A stretch of DNA of 64,000 nt from a virus. This document shows, in pieces, positions 18,167 through 27,271 of this stretch (within the stretch, counting starts at the first letter, position 1; each line of letters starts with the position of its first letter). Made by a program: the position numbers and the translations under genes. Where the stretch lies: the IMG/VR virus record IMGVR_UViG_3300020183_000001, positions 18,634 through 82,633 of that record; one strand, given 5' to 3'. Under the pieces are notes generated by a model, which saw only the letters and a list, made by a program, of their open reading frames with translations, was not told the DNA's origin and ran no database searches.

Positions 18167-21100
18167 ATGGCGCTTTCTCAAGCTGATTTCTACGCTTACA
18201 GTCGTGCCACTGGTGCTCCTGTCCCAGAAGATCCCAGGGAACGGGCAGAGATGGCGCCCGAAGTACTGGCATTCCGCCGTAATCAGCTCAAAGCACCTGA
18301 ACAACAGGGTCCAGACCCCTTATCTGTAGGAATTGGGGTAGGTTTGGCTCTTGCTGGAGCAGGTGGAGCATATTTTGGTGCGCGTCGGTTGATGCGTGCG
18401 CCAAAACAAGCTGCAAACGCAGGCGTTCGTGTAGCAGATATTAAAGAAGCAGTTGCGCGAACTCCTGATGTAACAAAAGTTTCTAAAACTTACACACCTG
18501 ACCCTTCTAAAGTTGCAACACCGTCAACTGTTGCAGTAGATATACCAGATCCCTGGAGCGATGCAGAAACAAAATTTACACCACGTTCTTTTTTAGAAGA
18601 GCGAGGTTCAGTTGCTCCACGTGTAGACGTTATTGATAATGCCGATCTTACTTCTAAACAAAAACAGTTAGGTCCTTCACTAACTGATCAAACATACGAC
18701 GCAGTTGAGTCGGGTATTAATCAAGAAGAACAACGAATTGACGTTAAACTTCAACGTCATACAGGTGTTGATGTTCCAGAAGTAGATATTCCTCAAGTAG
18801 AGGATACTTTTGAAGCATATGGTTTATTACCACCTGTCCAACGTACTTTAACAAAAGAAGAAAAAGAAGCAAAGATATTTGCACGTTTAGAAACAGAAGC
18901 ATTAAAACTTGGCAAGACAACGCATTCAGCAGCTAATCCCTTTGGACCAGAAGGAAAACGCATTCCCCCTGGGCCATTGCTATATCCTTCTCAGATTCCC
19001 GCACAAGAAGGTCAAACGGTTGCAGGTGTTTCAAGCCCTACTCGTGAGTTTTTAAGTGCATATGCACAAGGTGATCCCCGCGTACAAGATGTTGTTCGAC
19101 GTGAAAATGTTACAGGGTTTGAACGGATTAAAACTTATGGCGGCGTAAAAGGAGCTTCTTTATTAGAAGGTGATGTTTTTGATCCTTTATCTGGTGAGTT
19201 AATTTCTCAAGGAGAGCAAATTTCTGGTACTGGAAAAACTAAACAGGTACTTAATCCTGCCTGGACCGAGGCGTATAAAACATATTGGGAACGTCGCGCA
19301 GCAGAACTTCCGCATACCCTTGATGATTATGAGGCACGTAAAGCTGTTGGTAAATTAAATTATCAATTACCTGCAGAAGAACAAACTGAAAACAATAATG
19401 CACAAATGTTTGCAAAGTGGGATAAACAAACATCAGGAGCTTTGCAAGAATTGTATGCTGAAACAGTTGGTGATACGCCTCAATACATTACCGAGATTGT
19501 AGAACCCAAAACAAGTTTTGCGGGAACCGAAACCCAATATCGTGGACAAGCTGGAACAACAGGCGAAACAACTGGTGCACCTGTGCCCGTATTAAATCCA
19601 AAAGGGATTGTCTTTGGTGCTCGAAAAAAAGAAGGACCATTTGTTTCTGTCGAAGAAAAGGCTCTTGCTCGCGCGGCGCAAGACCCCTCTTACGCTTCAG
19701 GAAAAGTACTTCGCTTTAAAGGAGAAGGCGGTTCAACCAAACTTGATGTAATGCCTCTTAGTTACGATACTGAAGGCGATGTTCTTCTACCTTCTTCTGT
19801 TTCAGGCCAACAAGTTAGGGGTAAAGCAAAAGTAACGCGCACAGCCCTAGTTCCTTTACAAAAAGCTGTTTTAGTAAAAGACGCAAGAACGGGACAACAA
19901 AAAACACAACTTGTTAATTTTTCTGTTGATTTAATGGCTCCTGTTGGTACGCGCACGGGTATAGATGAATCAGGCAAAGAAATTGCAAAAACAGTAACTT
20001 TACAAGAAGCTGTTAATGATTTACGTAATTATCACGGAAATGATTACGCATCTTTAAATCGTGATGTAGATGCATTGTTAAAACGTACTCATAATGCTTA
20101 TGACGTTCCAGTAATGACACGAAGTGCGTTTGATAAATATGACGAAGGACGCAACGAGTTTATTCGTATGCTTTCTGGTAGTCAATATGAAGCAAAAGAA
20201 TATGGGTTTTTAACATCTGTAGAAGGACAAAAATTACCCTACACAGGACCTATTGGTCCAGGTCAAAAAGGAAATAGAGCCGAAAACGTAGCAAATGCAC
20301 GTTTAATGCTTTCACAAGCAGGTGTTCCTTTGGATAAACTCTCTGATTATTTACCTGATCTAGAAGAGTTGGGAGAAACTCCTCGTGTTGAAACAACATC
20401 TAAACGTGACCTTGGAATTCCCAAGCCAGATGTTATGTCAACTGGTACAGATTTGGGTATTCTTACCAGTACATATGAACGTATTTCTCCCAGGATGGGA
20501 GGTGCTGTCACAAGTCAATTAAGAGATTTAATTTCTAAAGGTGCCAAAGTTGAAAATATTGATGGTAATGTAATTTATTCAACTGAACGAGGTAAGGTTT
20601 CTTATCCAGAAAATCAATTAATTCAAACTTTAAAATCAGAAAACCAAGACGCACCTTCTATTGCTGCTTTAGTTGGCAGATCTATTGCTACAGAAAAAAC
20701 TGATCCTTTAGCTATTCGCAAAGAACCAAGCGTTCTTGCACAAGAGCGAGGTAGTGAAACTGGTTATTATTACGACGAAGCTGGTCAACGGCGTAAAGAG
20801 CCTGTTACAACTCCCTGGGGCTCTTTTACAGGAGCAGCTCGTTTTGCTGCTGGTCCAGCTTCCGTTGCTTCCATGGGAACGTATCCACAAGGAGGCAGTC
20901 GGGTACGCGTAAAAACTTCGCCTACAGATTTAAGTCAACTTCAAGAACGTAATCAATTTGCTTTAACTGCTAACCTTACTCCTGGTGGAACAGTTCGTCA
21001 AGGTGCAATAAACCTGGGCGGCGGCCTTGGTTCAATTGCAGCAGGTATTGAATCGTTACCTAGTGAATCGGCAACGATTGAGCGCTATGGTGTAACCGGC

Positions 21101-21385
21101 GGACAACTCAAACAAGTTGGAGAAACTCTTATGTCTCGTGCTGCACAAAAAAAAGCATCACAACAAACCGCAGCTTCCTTGCCTATTAATCAAGAAGAGA
21201 TTGCCCGTGACCGAGCAACCGCACAACATCTAGCTAATTACATTACAGCAGCAGCTCAACGTTTGGAAGGCCCAGAGACTTGGCAAGGTGATGTTAAGCT
21301 AAAAGGCAGGGGTCAGAGTGCGTTAAGACCGTATCAAGCACCTTCTGAAGCAATGCTTCAACAATTAATGCGTGCGTATCGTTAA
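18167..21385 (+). CDS. large virion protein, 1072 aa (ejection-protein candidate)
   Basis: The first and longest gene of the rightward arm. A glycine-zipper hydrophobic segment (SVGIGVGLALAGAGGAYFGA) lies near residues 53-72; the rest is hydrophilic, rich in Gln, Glu, Thr and Pro, with few cysteines. No enzymatic motif is seen. Long hydrophilic virion proteins with one membrane-active segment are typical of ejected internal proteins or tape-measure-like proteins. The location ahead of other glycine-zipper proteins and the terminase fits a virion role. The ATG is preceded by AAAGTAATAA without a strong ribosome site. Confidence 0.6.
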   Translation: MALSQADFYAYSRATGAPVPEDPRERAEMAPEVLAFRRNQLKAPEQQGPDPLSVGIGVGLALAGAGGAYFGARRLMRAPKQAANAGVRVADIKEAVARTPDVTKVSKTYTPDPSKVATPSTVAVDIPDPWSDAETKFTPRSFLEERGSVAPRVDVIDNADLTSKQKQLGPSLTDQTYDAVESGINQEEQRIDVKLQRHTGVDVPEVDIPQVEDTFEAYGLLPPVQRTLTKEEKEAKIFARLETEALKLGKTTHSAANPFGPEGKRIPPGPLLYPSQIPAQEGQTVAGVSSPTREFLSAYAQGDPRVQDVVRRENVTGFERIKTYGGVKGASLLEGDVFDPLSGELISQGEQISGTGKTKQVLNPAWTEAYKTYWERRAAELPHTLDDYEARKAVGKLNYQLPAEEQTENNNAQMFAKWDKQTSGALQELYAETVGDTPQYITEIVEPKTSFAGTETQYRGQAGTTGETTGAPVPVLNPKGIVFGARKKEGPFVSVEEKALARAAQDPSYASGKVLRFKGEGGSTKLDVMPLSYDTEGDVLLPSSVSGQQVRGKAKVTRTALVPLQKAVLVKDARTGQQKTQLVNFSVDLMAPVGTRTGIDESGKEIAKTVTLQEAVNDLRNYHGNDYASLNRDVDALLKRTHNAYDVPVMTRSAFDKYDEGRNEFIRMLSGSQYEAKEYGFLTSVEGQKLPYTGPIGPGQKGNRAENVANARLMLSQAGVPLDKLSDYLPDLEELGETPRVETTSKRDLGIPKPDVMSTGTDLGILTSTYERISPRMGGAVTSQLRDLISKGAKVENIDGNVIYSTERGKVSYPENQLIQTLKSENQDAPSIAALVGRSIATEKTDPLAIRKEPSVLAQERGSETGYYYDEAGQRRKEPVTTPWGSFTGAARFAAGPASVASMGTYPQGGSRVRVKTSPTDLSQLQERNQFALTANLTPGGTVRQGAINLGGGLGSIAAGIESLPSESATIERYGVTGGQLKQVGETLMSRAAQKKASQQTAASLPINQEEIARDRATAQHLANYITAAAQRLEGPETWQGDVKLKGRGQSALRPYQAPSEAMLQQLMRAYR

Positions 21386-21387
21386 TT

Positions 21388-21606
21388 ATGGCTGAAGAAA
21401 AGAAAAAAGAGAAAAAATGGATTCAAAAAGCTGATATTAAAGAAGGTGTTTTTACAGCTAAGGCTAAGCGTAAAGGAATTACTTCTGCTCAGCTCCAGGA
21501 GAACGTTCTTGCTAATCCTGAGAAGTACGACGAGCGTACGGTAAAACAAGCTAACCTTCGTAAAACTCTTGTAGGATTACATAACAAGAAAAAAAATAAA
21601 GAATGA
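21388..21606 (+). CDS. small very basic protein, 72 aa
   Basis: Starts two bases after the previous stop (MAEEKKKEKKWIQKADIKEG). Lys makes up about a quarter of residues. The motif 'IQKADIKEGVFTAKAKRKGI' resembles small basic proteins of phages and plant viruses that bind nucleic acid in the virion; I do not know its role. It overlaps the next gene by four bases. Confidence 0.7.
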   Translation: MAEEKKKEKKWIQKADIKEGVFTAKAKRKGITSAQLQENVLANPEKYDERTVKQANLRKTLVGLHNKKKNKE

Positions 21607-22247
21607 AAGATGCACGCCTGGAGCTAGGTCGATACATATCCAATCCTTTTGATAACAAAGGACGAATTCCGTCTCAGTTAAATTTTCGTGAGTTGTTTCG
21701 TGATAAATATGCAACGGAATATGGTGGCTCCCCCTGGGTACCGTCTCGATATACTTTTGAAGATTTAACTAAGGCCGTTCAAAATCGTAAAGTAATTCAT
21801 AATCCCCGTCTTAACTACGTTTCTAATTCTCCTTTTTGGGATGACAAGAACGAGCTTCCTCAAGAAGGGTATGAAATGTTCCAGGGGCTGGGGCGATTTA
21901 AAAGAACTGATTATAACTTTGATGAAGGCCGCGCTTTAACACGTGTGCGCCCAGAAGAACAACCAGATTTTAATCCTGGCTGGATAGAAGCTTATAAGTT
22001 AAGTCCTACAGTGCGCCCTGATAAACGCGCTAAAAATCCTATGCCACGTACCAGGAATCCAGATCCAAATGGATTCATTATGCAGCTTGCAGAAAAGCGT
22101 GCAGAAAATGAATTTAAAGATAACGTATCTGTTGCACAACTTCTTGCTGACAAAAAATTAAACCCAACAGAAGAACGGGTTGGCCAAGAAAAAATTACGG
22201 AAGAAGAAGAAAACATATCTCCGGGCAAGACGATTACAACAACGTAA
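21603..22247 (+). CDS. hypothetical virion-arm protein, 214 aa
   Basis: ATG overlaps the previous stop as ATGA (MKDARLELGRYISNPFDNKG). Rich in Arg, Asn and Pro with scattered aromatics, low in hydrophobics, so probably extended. Acidic C-terminus (EEEENISPGKTITTT). No family recognised. Likely a structural or assembly protein from its place. Confidence 0.6.
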   Translation: MKDARLELGRYISNPFDNKGRIPSQLNFRELFRDKYATEYGGSPWVPSRYTFEDLTKAVQNRKVIHNPRLNYVSNSPFWDDKNELPQEGYEMFQGLGRFKRTDYNFDEGRALTRVRPEEQPDFNPGWIEAYKLSPTVRPDKRAKNPMPRTRNPDPNGFIMQLAEKRAENEFKDNVSVAQLLADKKLNPTEERVGQEKITEEEENISPGKTITTT

Positions 22248-22277
22248 AATAAGTACAGAATCATAAGTTAGATATCT

Positions 22278-22895
22278 GTGGTTAAAGCGCAACCCCTAAA
22301 AAATTTATTGTCTTTTTTAAGGTTAGGTAGCCCCGGCTCTAAAGGAGCTGCTCAGTCTGCTGCAATGGGAGCTGGTTTAAGTGGAGCTGTAGGTTTATTA
22401 ACGGGTGGTCCAGTAGAGGCATTGGCTTATGGTGCAGGAGATTTTTTAATTAACTATCCTATTCTTAGGGCGACACGTAAAGTATTTAAACCAACACCTA
22501 AACAGATTTTAGATAAAAAAACTAATAAATACGTAGAAGCACCAGGCGACCCTCATTTTGTTGAGAATATTGTTAACGTTGGCGCTTCTCTTGGCGCAAG
22601 CCAATTGATTGGAAGTATGCTGCCACAACGCGTTGAATCTGTTCAACCTGATGCACAACAGTTTTTAGCGCAACAAGCTCAACAAGTTATTCCTCAAGTT
22701 GAATCTCAAGCGGCGCAAAATACTCAACAAATGATTCAACGATCTCGTGTAAACAGTCTTCCGTTGGGTAGTCTTGATGTTGCTCCCAACACAATGTATC
22801 AAACACAAGGAATTGAACATACCGCTTTTCATTATCCTGGTTTGACGTTGCCTCCTGAACTACTCGCTCAGTTGCAAGAGCAAGGAATGACATAG
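22278..22895 (+). CDS. glycine-zipper virion protein, 205 aa
   Basis: GTG start at 22278 (VKAQPLKNLLSFLRLGSPGS). A hydrophobic Gly/Ala segment (AAMGAGLSGAVGLLTGGPVE) covers about residues 28-47 and a second weaker one residues 100-113. The C-terminal half is Gln-rich. Such composition suggests membrane insertion during genome ejection. Two bases separate it from the next gene. Confidence 0.6.
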   Translation: MVKAQPLKNLLSFLRLGSPGSKGAAQSAAMGAGLSGAVGLLTGGPVEALAYGAGDFLINYPILRATRKVFKPTPKQILDKKTNKYVEAPGDPHFVENIVNVGASLGASQLIGSMLPQRVESVQPDAQQFLAQQAQQVIPQVESQAAQNTQQMIQRSRVNSLPLGSLDVAPNTMYQTQGIEHTAFHYPGLTLPPELLAQLQEQGMT

Positions 22896-22897
22896 TT

Positions 22898-23860
22898 ATG
22901 TTAAAGCAATATCAAGGTTTTCGTGGTGGTGTCAGAGCTGCTCAACAATCTTTAGAAACCTTAGGAACGGGCAAGTCTTATCGTCCAAGGCGTAATATTT
23001 TTTATGATCCAGAGTTTAGGGAGGATATTAAAAAAGCAGGGATTAGTAAAGAAACACCGTTAGCTTTTCTTGGTGCATATGCAACACGTCTTGGTGCTGA
23101 CTTAACCACTGATGAGTTGCGTTCATTGTATTGGCAAATGAGTCATCCATTGGAGATGGCTGATCAAACAATGCGTAAAGTTGTTGATCCAGATAAGCAA
23201 CTTGGTTACGCACGTGGCTTGCTTGCATTAACTGCTATTGCTCCAGCCGCAGCTCTTACTGGTGCATACAACCCATTAAACATTGGAGAGTTAGGTAGGC
23301 CAACTGGTTACAAGCAAAATGCTCCTGACCCAGAAGATCCAACTAAAACAACAGAACCTGGTACTGAACTGTTTCAACGTTTCTTCCAAGGAAGAACAGG
23401 TCGTCCTTTAGCTTTTGAGAAAGCTCGTGAAGAAATTCCTGATTTAACAAAGCAACGGTATGCCAATTACATGAATTTTCTTTATAACGATCCTGGTCCA
23501 ATTGGTAAGGCAACTATGGGTATTGTTAAAGTTACACCAGAGAACCTTCAGGGCGACCCAGAGGCCCGTGTTCTTGGTTACCCGGTCAGTATCCCTTCTG
23601 TTACTGCACTAGCTGGTGGCATCACTGGGTCACGTATGGGAATCCTTTCTTCTCCCACTGTTGAGCGAACTGTCCAGCCAAGCCTGCTCAAAGGTGAGAG
23701 GGCGACTATTACTCGGACGATGGGAAGAAAAAGCCCAGTTCTTGTGCGTGGTTTAGCAGGCGGAGCAATTGGATCTGCCGCTGGTGCAATTGCAGGTGTT
23801 CTTGTCAACCAGGCTATTGCTGCCGCTGGCAATACACAAGATAAATTACCGATGCAATAA
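22898..23860 (+). CDS. glycine-zipper virion protein, 320 aa
   Basis: ATG at 22898 (MLKQYQGFRGGVRAAQQSLE). Two hydrophobic segments: about 107-125 (LLALTAIAPAAALTGAYN) and 283-308 (GLAGGAIGSAAGAIAGVLVN), the second with perfect small-residue spacing. The middle is hydrophilic. Probably a virion protein that can enter membranes. No family recognised. Confidence 0.6.
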   Translation: MLKQYQGFRGGVRAAQQSLETLGTGKSYRPRRNIFYDPEFREDIKKAGISKETPLAFLGAYATRLGADLTTDELRSLYWQMSHPLEMADQTMRKVVDPDKQLGYARGLLALTAIAPAAALTGAYNPLNIGELGRPTGYKQNAPDPEDPTKTTEPGTELFQRFFQGRTGRPLAFEKAREEIPDLTKQRYANYMNFLYNDPGPIGKATMGIVKVTPENLQGDPEARVLGYPVSIPSVTALAGGITGSRMGILSSPTVERTVQPSLLKGERATITRTMGRKSPVLVRGLAGGAIGSAAGAIAGVLVNQAIAAAGNTQDKLPMQ

Positions 23861-23873
23861 ATGTTGCTTCTGG

Positions 23874-23879
23874 TAGAAT
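23874..23879 (+). promoter_or_regulatory. -10-like TAGAAT
   Basis: Lies 28 bases before the ATG at 23907 in a short intergenic gap. Part of the TAKAAT series of the right arm. Confidence 0.4.
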
Positions 23880-23906
23880 TTAAACATCTCAAGAAATATT
23901 ATTAAT

Positions 23907-24734
23907 ATGGACGACGGGTCCTCTTTTGGGTATTTAAGAAACCTTGTAGCATCGCGTGAAAAAGGTGGACAAGGCGTAAACCCGCTTTTAATTCGTTCTT
24001 TGGGGCCAGAAAAAGCGCAGCAATTTCAACAGGGAGTTGGAAATATAGGTCCACAAGCAGAAGCAGTAAGAAAAGGATATATGAAGAAGCCTGGTGCATA
24101 TAGCACTATTGCAGCAACCGCAGGTACTTCTGCTTTACAGGCGTTAGGTGGTGATCCTCTTGGTGCAGTTACTTCTATTCCTGGAACTTTAGCGGGAGGC
24201 GGAGCTGGAAGTCTTCTTGCAGGTCTTATGCCAAAAAGTATTCAACCTATTGCAAAAGCAGTCTTTCCTTTAATCGGCGCTACAGTTGGTGGTAGCGCAT
24301 CAGAACAAGCTGCACGTGCGGGCCTTAATTATCTTGGAGCTAAAATTCCAGGGTCAGAAGAAGTTTCTGCAAAGAGTAAAGAAGAACGGGATCGTGAGTT
24401 TATTCGTGAGCAAGCAAGGAAAGATATTGAAACTCAATCACGGGCCGATCTTGCGCGTGACGTAGAGTATGCAAGGGCAATGCTGCCGTTAACAATTGAG
24501 CAAGAAAAAGCATTAATGCCTCTTCGAGAGCGCCTTATGCGTACACAACTTGTTAACCAACAGGCTCTCAACGCAAGTAACGCAGCCCTTTATCAACAAA
24601 TGGGACGTAGTGCAACGATGGGTAAATACGTGTTAGGAGCACAAGCAGAAGCTGGAGCTACAACTCGCACACTATTATCCCAAAATCCATACGCTGGTTC
24701 TGTTCTTCAAGCTCCTCAAATTAGCTTTGGTTGA
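23907..24734 (+). CDS. glycine-zipper virion protein, 275 aa
   Basis: ATG at 23907 (MDDGSSFGYLRNLVASREKG). A Gly/Ala-rich hydrophobic zone runs from about residue 62 to 130 (TSIPGTLAGGGAGSLLAGLM and AVFPLIGATVGGSASEQAA), followed by a charged helix (EERDREFIREQARKDIETQS) and an Ala/Gln-rich C-terminus. Resembles in layout the other membrane-active virion proteins here. Confidence 0.6.
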   Translation: MDDGSSFGYLRNLVASREKGGQGVNPLLIRSLGPEKAQQFQQGVGNIGPQAEAVRKGYMKKPGAYSTIAATAGTSALQALGGDPLGAVTSIPGTLAGGGAGSLLAGLMPKSIQPIAKAVFPLIGATVGGSASEQAARAGLNYLGAKIPGSEEVSAKSKEERDREFIREQARKDIETQSRADLARDVEYARAMLPLTIEQEKALMPLRERLMRTQLVNQQALNASNAALYQQMGRSATMGKYVLGAQAEAGATTRTLLSQNPYAGSVLQAPQISFG

Positions 24735-24736
24735 TC

Positions 24737-25186
24737 ATGGCTTTTTCTGATACTCTTTCTAAAGGTAATCAAATAGGTATGTTTGGTTGGAATCCTCTTG
24801 CCAATATTCGCTCTCAAGAAGATTACAACAAATTACCTGACGATCTTAAAAAGGTTTATAATGAAGCTCTTGGGTACAGAAATATTGTTCGCGACTTAAA
24901 CGAAACTCCAGATGAACGTCGCGAAAGATTGCAAGTTGAACTTGATGCACAAAAACAAATGCTTAATTTTGCACAAGGCTTAGGCAAAGAATCTGTAAAA
25001 GAAGCATATAAATATTCAACACTTGCTAATATTCCTAAAACCATTGCTCAAGGTTTTGGTAATATTGCGGCAACAAATTTATATGCAGGCCAAGCTGTAG
25101 CAGATACTTTTGCTAAAACTCTTGCTAATTATCCCAGGGCGCAATTCGCTTCTTATCAGTTTCAGCCTGAAAAATACTTTGGGTAG
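24737..25186 (+). CDS. hypothetical virion-arm protein, 149 aa
   Basis: ATG at 24737 (MAFSDTLSKGNQIGMFGWNP), three bases after the previous stop; an overlapping TTG at 24731 is less likely. Helical, with a Gln/Lys-rich centre and amphipathic C-terminus ending QPEKYFG. No family recognised. Confidence 0.6.
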   Translation: MAFSDTLSKGNQIGMFGWNPLANIRSQEDYNKLPDDLKKVYNEALGYRNIVRDLNETPDERRERLQVELDAQKQMLNFAQGLGKESVKEAYKYSTLANIPKTIAQGFGNIAATNLYAGQAVADTFAKTLANYPRAQFASYQFQPEKYFG

Positions 25187-25192
25187 AATATA

Positions 25193-25747
25193 GTGAGTTA
25201 CAGTTTTCCGTCATCATTTTCAACTTTTGATCCGTCAAAAGCTTTTTCTGGTGGTTATGGAAATTTTTCTAGCCTTGGCACGTTAAAAAGTGGAAGTGGA
25301 GGTGGAATGGATCCCTTAAGTCTTGGCCTTGGTTTGGGTGGCAGTTTGATTAGCGGTTTGTTTGGCATGGGCCAGGCACAGACCTCTGCAAGCATTGCAC
25401 AAGCGCAACTTGCCGCTCAGAACCAAGCTATTCTTGAAGGACGTGAGCAAACTAAAGCAGCTCTTGGTTCTTCAATGTGGGGACCTCTGTTTGCTGCTGG
25501 TGCAGGCGGTGATATTGCTTTTGGTCGAGAAAAAGCTGCTAAAAAATGGCTGCAAGGATCTTTTGCAGAGCGTCAACTTGGCCTTGGTTCAGAAGCAGCA
25601 AAACGTGAGCGCCTGGCACGCATTTCACCAGAATCGAAAGAAGCCGCTCAATTTGAAAACCGTTTGGCTATTGAGCGTTCTTTGGCCGAAAAACGCGCAT
25701 TAACTGATGCGATGTTTGGTCGTACATCTTCTAGTTACTTTGCATAA
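25193..25747 (+). CDS. virion protein with glycine-zipper segment, 184 aa
   Basis: GTG at 25193 (VSYSFPSSFSTFDPSKAFSG). A hydrophobic glycine-rich segment (LGLGLGGSLISGLFGMGQAQ) at 43-62 leads into a long helix rich in Gln and Ala (SIAQAQLAAQNQAILEGREQ). This order (hydrophobic glycine segment then Gln/Ala helix) recalls internal virion protein gp14 of T7-like phages, but sequence identity cannot be judged by eye. Confidence 0.6.
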   Translation: MSYSFPSSFSTFDPSKAFSGGYGNFSSLGTLKSGSGGGMDPLSLGLGLGGSLISGLFGMGQAQTSASIAQAQLAAQNQAILEGREQTKAALGSSMWGPLFAAGAGGDIAFGREKAAKKWLQGSFAERQLGLGSEAAKRERLARISPESKEAAQFENRLAIERSLAEKRALTDAMFGRTSSSYFA

Positions 25748-25756
25748 GGAGAAAAT

Positions 25757-26638
25757 ATGGGAGGAGGTCCTACCATTAAATATACTCCGCCACCGCCGGA
25801 CGATAGTTTTGCAAAGTATTTGCAATACACAAAAGAAAAAGAATCTTTAGCAGAAGAACGTGCTGCAACAGAACGTGCAGAAGCTAAAGCTGCAGAACAA
25901 GCACGTAAGGCTTCTGGCGCCGCTGCTTACGGTGGGCTTAAACAAACCACTCAACAACAACTTGCTCAAGGTTTAATTGGTTACGAAAGTGCCGCTAACC
26001 AATTACGTGACTATGCAGCTAAATATGATTTAACTCCTCCTGAAGCAGATATTCAAGAGCTGACCCAACAGTACACAGCAGCTTTACCTGGTAAACGTGA
26101 GACCGGTATTAAAGCATCTTATGAAGAACTTCTTGGTCGTCAAGCAACTACTGAAGAACTTGCCAAAGCTCAAGAGCGTTTTGGACAGGGTTATTATGGT
26201 TCGATGGAAGACTTTAAGTCTTCTCTTACCAAAAGTTCTGAGTATCAAGATAAATTCAATCAAAGCTATCTTGATAATTATTACGACACCATGTACGGTA
26301 AGCAAACGCTTACCGCAGAGGGAAAGAAAACAGGTCAACGCACCTTCAAATTTGATTCCTCTCTTCTTCCCCAGTATGGCGGAGATCTTCAGGCGCGTAC
26401 CAAGGTCACGACACCTGACTTTGGGAAAGAGTTTGTAGGCACTCCGGCAGAGCTGGAAGCGCAACAACAAAACATTCGTGATACTAGACAGTATCTGTAC
26501 AGTGCAGGTCTTACCAACCTCCAAGGTGAGATTGATAAAGAGACACAGAAGCTTAAGAATGAAGGTACAGAAAAAGTTGCAAAGATTGCTTCTGCCGGTA
26601 GCCTGTATTCAAATCTTGTTTCTGGGTTCTGGTCTTAA
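25757..26638 (+). CDS. virion protein with DUF4214-like segment, 293 aa
   Basis: ATG at 25757 after a perfect AAGGAG site. Residues 20-60 form a charged helix. Residues 122-170 (YEELLGRQATTEELAKAQER ... SSLTKSSEYQDKF) match the DUF4214 pattern (Y..LLGR.....G...W... S.EYQ), a short helical repeat found in cyanobacterial and phage surface proteins. Likely a structural protein. Confidence 0.65.
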   Translation: MGGGPTIKYTPPPPDDSFAKYLQYTKEKESLAEERAATERAEAKAAEQARKASGAAAYGGLKQTTQQQLAQGLIGYESAANQLRDYAAKYDLTPPEADIQELTQQYTAALPGKRETGIKASYEELLGRQATTEELAKAQERFGQGYYGSMEDFKSSLTKSSEYQDKFNQSYLDNYYDTMYGKQTLTAEGKKTGQRTFKFDSSLLPQYGGDLQARTKVTTPDFGKEFVGTPAELEAQQQNIRDTRQYLYSAGLTNLQGEIDKETQKLKNEGTEKVAKIASAGSLYSNLVSGFWS

Positions 26639-26649
26639 ATTCATATTGT

Positions 26650-26655
26650 TATAAT
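26650..26655 (+). promoter_or_regulatory. -10-like TATAAT
   Basis: Perfect TATAAT 27 bases before the ATG at 26682. No -35 at the usual distance. Confidence 0.45.
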
Positions 26656-26681
26656 TAATCAAGAGTCAATACTTATACAAG

Positions 26682-26861
26682 ATGACCAGCTCTGTTCCTG
26701 CAGGACAAGGTACTGCCGACGATTACTTTGATATCAATAAGTTCGAGCAACTGCTTGCTCGTCTTGAAGCTTCCAAAGGTCGTCAACAACGTCAGAAATC
26801 TCTTGAAGGCCGTCGCGATATCTTTTCGCAAGGTCTTGCCAGCATGATGTCTAACTTCTGA
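26682..26861 (+). CDS. small paralogous protein 1 of 3, 59 aa
   Basis: ATG at 26682, TGA at 26859-26861. Starts MTSSVPAGQGTADDYFDINK, then a basic Gln/Arg-rich helix. The start is nearly the same as that of the third member at 27023, and the motif (D)YFDINKFEQLLARLEASKGR recurs in the second. Likely arisen by tandem duplication. Role unknown; may be a terminase or head accessory. Confidence 0.65.
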   Translation: MTSSVPAGQGTADDYFDINKFEQLLARLEASKGRQQRQKSLEGRRDIFSQGLASMMSNF

Positions 26862-27013
26862 TGCAAGAAGAAATTCAAGAAGGTCAAATGCCTGAACAAG
26901 GATTTGATCTTGACAGTTACCGAAACCTTCTTGAGCGTTTGCAAGCAAACAAACGTGATCAACAACGGTTGGCTAAAAAACTTCCTGATTCTTCGCAACA
27001 ACAAACTGTATAA
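26861..27013 (+). CDS. small paralogous protein 2 of 3, 50 aa
   Basis: ATG overlaps the previous stop as TGATG. The core GFDLDSYRNLLERLQANKRD parallels the first member (YFDINKFEQLLARLEASKGR); the N-terminus is different and short. TAA at 27011-27013. Confidence 0.6.
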   Translation: MQEEIQEGQMPEQGFDLDSYRNLLERLQANKRDQQRLAKKLPDSSQQQTV

Positions 27014-27022
27014 TTCGTTATC

Positions 27023-27271
27023 ATGACTAGCAGTGTTCCCGCTGGACAAACTGATGTTGATGATTGGTTTGATCTAGATAAATATCGTCAGGCGGCTGGC
27101 GTTGCCTACGAATTTTCCAAAAAGAAAATGGAGACTGCTGGTGAACAAGAGCGAGAAACTATCGGTAAGGGTGCAGAAGAGCAGAGAACTTCCTCTGAGC
27201 AATCCCAGCGATTTAAACAAGAAGACGAAGCCCGAGACTACGGTCAGTCTCAACGAGCATATCGATATTAA
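27023..27271 (+). CDS. small paralogous protein 3 of 3, 82 aa
   Basis: ATG at 27023 (MTSSVPAGQTDVDDWFDLDK), clearly related to the first member at its N-terminus. The rest is a highly charged Glu/Gln/Arg helix. Its 3' part overlaps the next gene in another frame. Confidence 0.65.
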   Translation: MTSSVPAGQTDVDDWFDLDKYRQAAGVAYEFSKKKMETAGEQERETIGKGAEEQRTSSEQSQRFKQEDEARDYGQSQRAYRY

